11,667 bases of DNA, taken from NCBI GenBank assembly GCA_002887195.1, contig PJAB01001891.1, forward strand, positions 1-11,667, read 5' to 3'. The translations under genes were made by a program, and so were the position numbers. Source of the DNA: Chrysochromulina parva (Eukaryota > Haptophyta > Prymnesiales > Chrysochromulinaceae). Shown here one piece after another: positions 1 through 6,680 of this stretch. The stretch's first letter is position 1. Each line of letters opens with the position of its first letter. Below the pieces are notes generated by a model. The model had not been told where the DNA came from. It worked only from the letters and a program-made list of their open reading frames with translations, and did not search any database.

Positions 1-195
1 GAGCTCACGGGCGTCGTACCGAGCGCGCCTGGATCCGTGGAGCTCACGGGCGTCGTACCGAGCGCGCCTGGATCCGTGGAGCTCACGGGCGTCGTACCGA
101 GCGCGCCTGGATCCGTGGAGTTCACGGGCGTCGTACCGAGCGCGCCTGGATCCGTGGAGGTCACGGGCGTCGTCTTGAGCGCGCCTGGATCCGTG
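1..195 (+). repeat. 39-bp tandem repeat, five copies (13 codons)
   Basis: Five head-to-tail 39-bp units start at 1, 40, 79, 118 and 157; the array probably continues left of the window. The first three are identical. The fourth differs by one base (ctc to ttc) and the fifth by a few (gtaccg to gtcttg, ctc to gtc). A degenerate start of a sixth unit follows at 196. The unit length is a multiple of three and reads ELTGVVPSAPGSV without interruption. Divergence increases toward the right, as expected if copies were added from the left side. Confidence 0.95.
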
Positions 196-1509
196 GAGGT
201 CGCGGCCGCACTCGCCAACGCCGCGGTGCCGCTCAGCACGACGCTGCCGCTCAGCGTGCTGAACCGGTTCGCCATGAGCCTGCGACGCGCCCTCGCGATC
301 CCGCTGCCGCTGCCCTTCCCACACGGTCCGGCCCTCATGCTGCTCGCGGATGGTGCTCGCATTCCGGCGGCACGAGCGCCTGGCGCGCCCACGACAGCGC
401 CTGACCCACCCGCCGCCGCCAGCGCGCCAGCGGCACCCCCCGTGGCACCCTACACTGTGGAAGAGCAGCTCGAGATTCAAACGCTGGTCACCGCTGCTGC
501 GGCCATCTTTCCCACAGCTCGGTCGCAGCCTCCCGATGCGCCCACGGCAGCGCCCGCGTCGGCGCTCAGTACGGCGCGTTCCACCGCCGACGGCCCAGGG
601 GCGGCGCGCTCGCCACGGCGCTCGCCGCGCTCGCACGTGCCGACGCATCACGTCGCGCACTCGCACCCGCCATTTGGGCGCATGCGACCCGTCCGAGCCG
701 CCGGCGGCCCGCTGGCCTCGGCCGGCTCTGCCGCGTTTGGCTCCACGGCCGATTTCGTCACTTCCACAGCCTCCGGCGGCTCTGCCAAGTTTGGCGCTTC
801 CGTGGGCGCTTCCGCCGCCACCCACCGAGGTTCGCCCAGAGAGATCGGTTCGATGCGTTTTGCCGGCGGTTGGCCGGGTAGCTCACCGTTTGGTCGGTCG
901 TCGCCGTCGCGCTCGGTGACGGCGAGCGCCGTGGTAACGGCAGGGCTTGCGACTGCATTCCCCGCCTTCCCCGCCTTCCCCACCTTCCCCGCCTTCCCTA
1001 TCACGGCCCTCGATGAGCCCGTCTTCTTCCGATCGCCTTCCGCCGGGGCTGCTTCGCCGCGGCATGCCGGAGTGTCGCTTCACCCGTCCGGAGCGCCGTC
1101 TTGGCGCCTGCCCAGCACGCCCCCGCACCCACCGGCGCTCGGCACGGCGCTCGGTGCTCCCTCGAGCTCTCCGATGAAGCCAGGGACGCCGCATGAGCTC
1201 GGGCCGTCCCATGAGCCCTCGAAGCCCAGCACGCCGCGATCCGAAATTGGAGCGAATGGTGCGCCTGGTCGGCCGCCCTCCCGAGGCCGCAAGGCAGGCC
1301 AGCCGGGGCGAACGGAGCAGATGGAGGTGGCCGCCCAGACCGACGCTGTCCACTTTGCAGACAGCTTCAGCAGCTTCGCGAGCTTCGGAGCCCGCACATA
1401 CCCGCCGCTGCTCGGCTCGCCTCTCGCGGCATCGGCAGATGCGGCATCGATTGCGTGGGCGCGATCCAGGCTGCTTGGCGGTGGAGGCCATCGCGCGTAT
1501 CCCTACTAG
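1..1509 (+). CDS. Pro/Ala/Ser-rich low-complexity protein, 5' partial
   Basis: I do not recognise this protein. The frame is open from the first base of the window to a TAG at 1507-1509, so about 502 residues are visible and the true start lies upstream; no ATG precedes the repeats. It opens with five 13-residue repeats of the type ELTGVVPSAPGSV. A long Pro/Ala/Ser/Arg-rich stretch follows, then an FPA-repeat patch (about residues 320-334), and a tail rich in SF and GA pairs. The only segment that looks ordered is a short one around YTVEEQLEIQTLV. I see no signal peptide, membrane segment or catalytic motif. Composition suggests a disordered or extracellular/matrix-like protein, which is inference only. 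The opposite strand also holds a long open frame (883-1641), Arg-rich as expected for an antisense shadow of GC-rich DNA. The chosen strand is supported by the in-frame repeats, but a non-coding region remains possible. Confidence 0.5.
   Translation, partial: ELTGVVPSAPGSVELTGVVPSAPGSVELTGVVPSAPGSVEFTGVVPSAPGSVEVTGVVLSAPGSVEVAAALANAAVPLSTTLPLSVLNRFAMSLRRALAIPLPLPFPHGPALMLLADGARIPAARAPGAPTTAPDPPAAASAPAAPPVAPYTVEEQLEIQTLVTAAAAIFPTARSQPPDAPTAAPASALSTARSTADGPGAARSPRRSPRSHVPTHHVAHSHPPFGRMRPVRAAGGPLASAGSAAFGSTADFVTSTASGGSAKFGASVGASAATHRGSPREIGSMRFAGGWPGSSPFGRSSPSRSVTASAVVTAGLATAFPAFPAFPTFPAFPITALDEPVFFRSPSAGAASPRHAGVSLHPSGAPSWRLPSTPPHPPALGTALGAPSSSPMKPGTPHELGPSHEPSKPSTPRSEIGANGAPGRPPSRGRKAGQPGRTEQMEVAAQTDAVHFADSFSSFASFGARTYPPLLGSPLAASADAASIAWARSRLLGGGGHRAYPY
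958..1002 (+). repeat. 9-bp repeat encoding Phe-Pro-Ala triplets
   Basis: Units of ttccccgcc start at 958, 967, 976 (one change, Ala to Thr) and 985, with a degenerate fifth at 994. They read FPAFPAFPTFPAFPI inside the Pro-rich protein. The pattern is a simple in-frame minisatellite. Confidence 0.85.
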
Positions 1510-1600
1510 AGCTTGGGCAGTCGCCGTCGGCAACGGCATGCATGTGAGATGTGTGCGTGCCTGGTCGTGTAGTGTATGCGGTACACGGATTGACGCGGGA

Positions 1601-1631
1601 CAGCACAAGAACTTATAAAACAGCACAAGAA
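1601..1631 (+). promoter_or_regulatory. TATA-like element between 11-bp direct repeats
   Basis: A tataaaa heptamer lies at 1614-1620, about 100 bp upstream of the ATG at 1722. It is flanked by two exact copies of cagcacaagaa (1601-1611 and 1621-1631). The stretch is markedly more AT-rich than the surrounding sequence. Position and sequence fit a core promoter for the 1722 gene. It could instead belong to the 3' processing region of the gene ending at 1509. Promoter function is inferred from sequence alone. Confidence 0.35.
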
Positions 1632-1721
1632 ATTTTGACATAAGTAGAAGGTAGCCTCATGGATTAGAGGACACGCAGGTCGCAGCCGTGGTCGCGGCGG
1701 CACGCGCGCACGACGATATTG

Positions 1722-3104
1722 ATGACACCGCCATCAGCGAAACCGACAAAAAGCGTCGTTTCGACAAACACGCGGCGCGGAAAGGGTGTTCAGGTGAAAC
1801 AGAAACTTTGCCGACCGCGCATCATGGCAGCATCGACCCACGGGCATTTAATCGTTGGCCGCTCAGCCGGGTGGACATTGCAGCGGAAGGGGCGTGTGCC
1901 AGCAAGGCCAGCAACGGCGCAGTTCAACAACTATGGGAGAAAACAACTGCAAGACTTGCGCTACGTTCAAGGCGACAGCGGGGGCTTTGGACTAGCGGTG
2001 AGCCATCCCTCTGACGAGGTACAGGCTCGTGCACGGCCGATGAGTGCATACATGAAGAAGGAAATGGATAGCCTGGTCTATCGGGCCGATCGGGCAGGTT
2101 TCATTGTGGATCCTCACACGGAACCTCAGACTTGGCTGTCGCCGGGTACTCAGCAGCCGCGTCCACAAAATGCCGCTGGCGCAGGCCGCAGCTTGACAAG
2201 GCCCTCGCCGTCTCCTAACGGCAGACTCAACAGGTCCAGCGCTCTCACTACGCCGAACTGGTTTGGTGCTGTCGGTGATATTTACCACCCGGTTCTCGAT
2301 GAGAAACATGGGTATGAGCACCAAGATTGGTCTGCTATTTCTTCAGGAGTATTGCTCGACAGGAGTGGCCTTGGTGGGCGCGATGCTGCTCCGACGATGG
2401 CCGCAGGGTCTAAGTCGGTCGGCCTGGCTGTTGGCGCAACGAAATCCTACTCCGACGAGACGTCTTCGGCTGAGATTACTGGCTACGGCTATCCTAAGCC
2501 GATGGCAGGCCACGAGTTAGCAGGCCACAAGTCTACTGAAGTTAGCTCGCTGCCAGTTGCCCCTACGAATGCGCACTCCTTCAAGAATGTGACTGCGCAC
2601 AAGCGACTGCGCTCAATCGAGTGCGCAGCACTCGAGAATCAGATTTTCCCGCAAGGCCATACCATGGATACCTCCGCCATGTCACCAAGGTCACGCACGT
2701 TATTCGCGCAATCGCAATCGCGAGTGGAAGAGATCTTCTCACCTGTGCGCACCAGCGAGCAGCGTGGCGCTACTTCGATCGCTCAACCACGGTACTCGGG
2801 TGCCCTGCCGTCCCATTGCAACACTGGCGTCATGACAGCGCCTTCGATGCATTACGATGCAAACGACTTTGGCACCACGCGCCCTGCCTTTTCCCCAGCA
2901 GTTCGCATAGGGACAAACGTGGCCAGTTACGTCACCGGGTACTCTGCCAACTATGCGGCCAATTTTGGAGAATCGCGGAAGGTGCAATCCCCACTGCAGA
3001 TCAAGATCGGAGATCGGCATTCTCCCACCCATCATAGAGGGTTTTTGGTGAACATCGGCGGAGTCACGACAAAGGCTAACAATATCGACGCCAGAACGTT
3101 CTGA
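1722..3104 (+). CDS. Hypothetical protein, 460 aa, low-GC outlier
   Basis: I do not recognise this protein. The frame runs from ATG at 1722 to TGA at 3102-3104. An in-frame ATG at 1824 has a better Kozak context (A at -3, G at +4) and would give 426 residues, so the start is uncertain. The protein is hydrophilic, has no obvious signal peptide or membrane segment, and is rich in Ser, Thr, Gly, Ala and His. Readable local blocks are a Lys/Glu patch (MSAYMKKEMDSLVYRADRAG), several Tyr/Gly-centred motifs (GYGYPKP, VTGYSANYAANFG), and SP sites scattered through the centre that could be kinase targets. Codon third positions are clearly less GC-rich than in the lycopene cyclase and E1-alpha genes. 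The repeated T-x-Y/G-Y motifs recall some axonemal microtubule-associated proteins, but that is a faint impression and not an assignment. An unnoticed intron in the N-terminal part cannot be excluded. Confidence 0.6.
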   Translation: MTPPSAKPTKSVVSTNTRRGKGVQVKQKLCRPRIMAASTHGHLIVGRSAGWTLQRKGRVPARPATAQFNNYGRKQLQDLRYVQGDSGGFGLAVSHPSDEVQARARPMSAYMKKEMDSLVYRADRAGFIVDPHTEPQTWLSPGTQQPRPQNAAGAGRSLTRPSPSPNGRLNRSSALTTPNWFGAVGDIYHPVLDEKHGYEHQDWSAISSGVLLDRSGLGGRDAAPTMAAGSKSVGLAVGATKSYSDETSSAEITGYGYPKPMAGHELAGHKSTEVSSLPVAPTNAHSFKNVTAHKRLRSIECAALENQIFPQGHTMDTSAMSPRSRTLFAQSQSRVEEIFSPVRTSEQRGATSIAQPRYSGALPSHCNTGVMTAPSMHYDANDFGTTRPAFSPAVRIGTNVASYVTGYSANYAANFGESRKVQSPLQIKIGDRHSPTHHRGFLVNIGGVTTKANNIDARTF

Positions 3105-3561
3105 TGAACATCACATCTTGTGACTGTGCACGCAACTCCTGTGGGACGTTTCGCGATTCGACATTGGATGTCGAAGAGGCGGCTCCCGTGTGGACTATGG
3201 TCGATGTTGTGACGGCGCGGCGGGAAAATGTATTGGCGTGTTTGTTGTGGGCGTCGGCGGGCTGGGGCTGCCTCGTGGCGGTCGGTGTGTTCTCATGGAG
3301 TGTCGTTGGTAGACCGCCTCCGCGGCGCGTGGCGTGGGCCCGTAGCGCGTGAGGCGGACCAGCTGTAAAAGTGTTCTACACGGGTTCACGTGTGCTTATT
3401 AGGTTTGCCTTTACGAAGCGACGCGACGCGTAAGGACGCGGTACGCCGGCCGTGGGCCGGTCGTGGCGGTTTCGGTCGCGGCCGCTTCCGGCCGGTGACC
3501 GTGGCCCAGCGTTTTCGGTTTTGCGCTTACGTTCGTTTCACCGAATCTCAGTATAAGGGAG
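3105..3561. other. Spacer between convergent genes
   Basis: This 457-bp spacer lies between the stop at 3104 (+) and the stop of the RNA ligase gene at 3562 (-), so it should hold both 3' UTRs. A perfect 6-bp stem with a 3-base loop, ccggcc-gtg-ggccgg, sits at 3446-3460 in a very GC-rich patch. A tgtaaaa stretch lies near 3364 and could be a polyadenylation element for the plus-strand gene. A short plus-strand frame (3104-3352) overlaps the upstream stop but shows no coding features. I see no RNA gene. Confidence 0.5.
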
Positions 3562-5172
3562 TCACAAGTCCTCCAGCGCAAGCAAAGCAAAGCGGCTCGC
3601 TGGCGGTGGCGGTGGCGCCCGTGCCGGTGCCGTTGGCGTGGCGTGAGGCAGGGCACTGATTGAGATTGTAGGTTTGGTCGCATCCTCGTCCTCGTCCTCA
3701 TCATCTTCGTCTTCGTCCTCGTCTTCGTCCTTGTCCTCGTCCTCATCCTCGTCCTCGCGAGTTTCCTTGTTCTTCGCCTTCTCACGCTGCAGCCGCTGCT
3801 GCACGGCCCTGGGCGCCAGCACTGGCGGCGCGCTTCGATGCATCTTGAGTTGATCGATCGCCTCCTCCACCTCGGCGATCTTCGAGTCGTAGATCACCTT
3901 GGCTGCCACCGCCTTTGCCCTAACATGGGTCTGCTCCCGCTTGGCTGCACGCTTGGTCAGCGCCCCTCCGGTCGGGCAACCATCCTCAGCGCCCCAAAGT
4001 GCTTCCGCCCGGCTAGTCAGAGTTCGAAGGGCCGGGTGTGCCGTTGGCGCGGGCCGCTCCATGAGACACCGGCTCAAATGGGTGCCGAGTGAGGCGAGCT
4101 CATGAACGGCCGTCCGGAAGTTGGCCCGGAGGGTAGGGAAGTAGGCGAGGAACTCGTCGCCCTCGCGGCAGCGTGCGACCTCGAGCAGTCGCCGCCGTTG
4201 CATTCGAGCCTGCTCCTCGCTCAGAGGCTTGCGACGCTTGGCACCGCCATGCTCCGCCCCACAGTCCTTCCGGAGGTTGAGCTCGCCAATGTGGTGGAGC
4301 GCCACGTAGCTCGGCGATTTGACTTTGAGGCGACGAAAGCATCCATCGACCGCCACGTACCCCTCGTGCTCCACCGGATTGAGAGCGCGCGCCGCTGCTT
4401 GAACTGCTGCTAGGGACACGGGCGCTGGCAGCCGCGCCGGCGTCGTCCAGCCGTACTCGGCTCCCACTACCTCCACGTCGAGCTCTTCGAGTCTCACGAG
4501 GTCGCGCGCGCCGATGAGCGAGAGCGAGGCCGTCGCGTGCCGCACGACGATCGTGTGCCCGGGCAGGCAGAGCTCGAACATGAAGCAGCGCTGCTGGGCG
4601 GCCGGCGCGATGGGCAGAGAGAAGCCCGCTGCAGCAAAGGCTTTCCAGAAGATGCAGGCGAATGTGCCGCCACTGGAGCCGGGCACCTCGCCATCAGCCG
4701 CGGGTAGCCTCATGCTTGCGACGTGCCAGCAGCCGCCATACCAGTACAGCGTGGTAAGTGAGCCATCGAGCTTCTCGTAAACGCGCGCCGTGGACCAATC
4801 GAAGGCCTCGCGTGTCGCCTTTGCGTTGGGCTCGTCGGCGTTGAAGAATTTGGAAAAGGGCATCATGACAACACGCCAGGTATTCTTCTCGAGCAAGAGC
4901 CCGCGGCACTCCTGCACGACCGCGTTTGCAACGTCCGACGCTCGCTGATCATAAGAGAGCTGCACAAGCGGCAGCTGCGGGTGGTGCCGCGCCGTCAGCT
5001 TGTACGCATCGCAAAAGTCATCGAGGCTCATGCCCGAGCGTAGCTGGCGCACAGTGCGAAGAACGTCGCCATGGATATCCTCGACGGGCGCCGAACAATG
5101 CTTGGTCGTGGTCCGCGAGGGCATGGATCCTCTTTCGCAAGACCAGGGCCCGCCCACAGGCCCGCCCTGCAT
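3562..5172 (-). CDS. T4 Rnl1-like ATP-dependent RNA ligase
   Basis: Predicted to seal RNA 5'-phosphate and 3'-hydroxyl ends through a ligase-AMP intermediate. Numbering from ATG 5172 (536 aa), nucleotidyltransferase motifs appear in order: ECRGLLLE near 88, KFFN near 108, motif I EKLDGSL with adenylated Lys about 134, a FMFEL motif near 199, motif IV HEGYVA near 270, and motif V LKVKSPSY near 283. The EKxDGSL, EGYVA and KxK spacing matches T4 RNA ligase 1 (374 aa in phage T4) rather than Rnl2 or DNA ligases. After residue about 300 come basic clusters (KRRK near 312; KRAAKR near 406) that could be nuclear signals, a charged helical stretch, a 25-residue Asp/Glu tract, a Pro-rich run, and the end SRFALLALEDL. 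The frame stays open upstream to 5289 without an ATG. ATG 5172 has G at -3; ATG 5124 is the alternative. Biological substrate unknown; RNA repair or tRNA-type sealing are inferences. Confidence 0.85.
   Translation of the reverse strand: MQGGPVGGPWSCERGSMPSRTTTKHCSAPVEDIHGDVLRTVRQLRSGMSLDDFCDAYKLTARHHPQLPLVQLSYDQRASDVANAVVQECRGLLLEKNTWRVVMMPFSKFFNADEPNAKATREAFDWSTARVYEKLDGSLTTLYWYGGCWHVASMRLPAADGEVPGSSGGTFACIFWKAFAAAGFSLPIAPAAQQRCFMFELCLPGHTIVVRHATASLSLIGARDLVRLEELDVEVVGAEYGWTTPARLPAPVSLAAVQAAARALNPVEHEGYVAVDGCFRRLKVKSPSYVALHHIGELNLRKDCGAEHGGAKRRKPLSEEQARMQRRRLLEVARCREGDEFLAYFPTLRANFRTAVHELASLGTHLSRCLMERPAPTAHPALRTLTSRAEALWGAEDGCPTGGALTKRAAKREQTHVRAKAVAAKVIYDSKIAEVEEAIDQLKMHRSAPPVLAPRAVQQRLQREKAKNKETREDEDEDEDKDEDEDEDEDDEDEDEDATKPTISISALPHATPTAPARAPPPPPASRFALLALEDL
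3682..3756 (-). repeat. Asp/Glu codon repeat in the RNA ligase tail
   Basis: A simple-sequence tract, seen on the plus strand as repeated ctc/gtc/atc/ttc triplets, encodes 25 consecutive residues that are all Asp or Glu except for one Lys. It separates the ligase core and its basic helical extension from the Pro-rich end. Mixed GAT/GAC and GAG/GAA use shows it is not a pure microsatellite. The acidic length is therefore likely maintained as protein, though slippage could still vary it between strains. Confidence 0.85.
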
Positions 5173-5519
5173 CGCCCTGCGCAATCCGAGCACACAACGC
5201 TTGCCTTCGCAGGTCGCCTCAAGTTCTGCACGTTCACAAAACCTGTGTACCGGGTAATGTAAGGAAGCAGGAGGAAGAGCCTCGCACAAAAACTACTGTA
5301 GACACCTTATGTACATGCGCATGCTCGATGCGCATGCCCTCATGGGGCGATGCGAAAAAATGCACTGGCACGCTGGCTCCCTGCTCTGCAATGCGAGTCG
5401 AGACCAGGGACGAGACGCGCACGCTGATACTCTAAAGACGCCGGCGCGCATGGCTTGAGAGACACGGTCTCTCTGCTGGGTTTGGTCGCAGCCCCGGCAG
5501 TAGCACCGTCTGGACAGCC
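5173..5519. other. Spacer upstream of the RNA ligase gene
   Basis: This 347-bp spacer holds the 3' UTR of the methyltransferase-like gene and the presumed promoter of the ligase gene, both transcribed leftward. The 8-bp palindrome atgcgcat occurs twice, at 5315-5322 and 5328-5335, 13 bp apart and about 150 bp upstream of the ligase ATG. This is a plausible but unproven protein-binding site. Short A-runs occur near 5288 and 5355. No convincing TATA box or RNA gene is seen. Confidence 0.4.
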
Positions 5520-6203
5520 TTAGCGGGCAGGCCATGCAGGATTCTCGAGCCGCCTGCCTCCGAGCTGCCTCCCCTTGTGCGTGAAGCTGTGGTTGACGAG
5601 CGCCAGTAGCGGCACACCGAGCGTGTAGAAGGTGCCGCGGGCGCGCCCGCACAGCGCATGTTTACGGACGAGCTTGTGGCACAGATCAAACTCGTCCACC
5701 GGCACAGTGTCGGCCCACGCGCCCTCTCCGACGGCGTACTTCCTGTAGATTTTGTAGTCGGCTGCGTCCATGTGAAACTTGGGGTCGAACACCATGGCGG
5801 CGATGGCGGTCGATCGGACCTTTTTCGCGAGCACGAATCCAAGCAGCGACTCGAGCGCTGCGTGGTTGCGCAGGTGCGGCGGCTCCTGCCACCACGTGAA
5901 GATGTCGGCGTCGAGGTTTGGCGCCTTGCGATAGTCTGAGCACAGCACCTCGAAACCGTTGCCGCCCGCCTGCTTGAGCGCATCCGAGCGCTCCCGGAGC
6001 TTGCCGCAGTAATGCGTAGCGAGCTCGACCGCGGTGGCCTTTTTGGCGTACTTGCAGAAGCACGACATGCCGTCCCCGTTGCGTGTGCCGATCTCGATCA
6101 CCTCTTTTCCGACGAAATGCGGGAGCAGTGACGTATGGACGTCTTGCGGCGACCGAATGGGCGTGCCGTCGACGGGCGAGGAGACGATGACGCTGCAGTT
6201 CAT
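5520..6203 (-). CDS. Class I SAM-dependent methyltransferase-like protein
   Basis: The 227-residue product runs from ATG 6203 to TAA at 5520-5522. ATG 6203 is the first ATG after an in-frame upstream stop. A Rossmann-type S-adenosylmethionine site is readable: motif I VIEIGTRNGDG (residues 35-45), an acidic post-I position in ATAVELATHYC (Glu 60), and FEVLCSDY (84-91), which fits the adenine-binding region. ADIFTWWQEPPHLRN (99-113) occupies the motif IV position where substrate is usually bound. The C-terminal half (AAMVFDPKF, DLCHKLVRKH, GTFYTLGVPLLALVNHSF) completes an alternating helix/strand pattern and ends in a basic tail. The length is normal for a single-domain methyltransferase. I see no targeting peptide. 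The substrate cannot be named. Motif I deviates from the usual E/DxGxGxG (second Gly replaced by Arg-Asn), so catalytic activity is not certain. Confidence 0.65.
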   Translation of the reverse strand: MNCSVIVSSPVDGTPIRSPQDVHTSLLPHFVGKEVIEIGTRNGDGMSCFCKYAKKATAVELATHYCGKLRERSDALKQAGGNGFEVLCSDYRKAPNLDADIFTWWQEPPHLRNHAALESLLGFVLAKKVRSTAIAAMVFDPKFHMDAADYKIYRKYAVGEGAWADTVPVDEFDLCHKLVRKHALCGRARGTFYTLGVPLLALVNHSFTHKGRQLGGRRLENPAWPAR

Positions 6204-6666
6204 GGGTGTCGACTGCAGCGCGGCGGCGGGCGTCTTCGTTGTGTGCAGCTCGGCGGCCTCTTCGTCTCCTTCTCTGCTCTGAGAACTTCTCGGGCGCCAA
6301 GATGGGCGGTCCCCAGAATGGCGATGCAGTCAGCTCGTGCGTCGTGTGTTCAAGACCTCTGAAATACTTAAGGGCACATGCAACACACGAACAAGATTCG
6401 AGCCCGGCTGCGCGCCATGACGCATGAGCATGTTGCGACACGGGAGTGATCATCAGGGGTCATCAGAGGTCATCGGCAACGGCGCCCCCGCCCCCGGCGC
6501 ACCCGCGGTCGCGCCCGACACGGCGCCCGGCGCGTCGATGAGGAAGGTGCGCCTAAGCTCCTCGAGCTCGCCCGACACGGCGCCCGGCGCGTCGATGAGG
6601 AAGGTGCGCCTAAGCTCTTCGAGCTCGCCCGACACGGCGCCCGGCGCGTCGATGAGGAAGGTGCGC
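6204..6666. other. Spacer with minisatellite between lycopene cyclase and methyltransferase genes
   Basis: These 463 bp lie downstream of the annotated lycopene cyclase stop and upstream of the methyltransferase-like ATG. The right part (6514-6680) is a 57-bp tandem repeat that may be a displaced coding tail of the cyclase. Left of it, 6444-6475 carries a run of catcag/catcgg motifs resembling the short introns of the E1-alpha gene. An AT-rich island with cttaag near 6362-6370 lies about 160 bp upstream of the methyltransferase ATG and could be part of its promoter. No RNA gene is seen. Confidence 0.5.
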
Positions 6667-6680
6667 CTAAGCTCTTCGAG
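6514..6680 (-). repeat. 57-bp tandem repeat, three copies
   Basis: Units begin at 6514, 6571 and 6628. They are almost identical; the first has ctcctcgag where the others have ctcttcgag, and the third is cut off after about 53 bp. The length is 19 codons. On the minus strand one frame reads ELEELRRTFLIDAPGAVSG three times and stays open to a TGA at 6453-6455. The right edge of the array lies inside the end of the lycopene cyclase gene, whose ELEE residues are encoded by the same bases. Confidence 0.95.

Noticed and set aside
883..1641. Minus-strand 252-codon frame opposite the Pro-rich protein
   Set aside because: Arg-rich, with the reverse of the FPA repeat as its only pattern. It looks like an antisense shadow, though neither strand is proven coding.
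3104..3352. 82-codon plus-strand frame overlapping the previous stop, with a hydrophobic stretch
   Set aside because: Eukaryotic context makes stop/start overlap meaningless as operon evidence. No family resemblance; more likely 3' UTR.
5686..6453. Minus-strand 255-codon frame overlapping the methyltransferase-like gene
   Set aside because: Shifted frame of the same region with Arg/His-rich composition; the 5520-6203 frame carries the Rossmann motifs.
6514..6680. CRISPR-like array
   Set aside because: The repeats are direct head-to-tail with no spacers, and the genome is eukaryotic.
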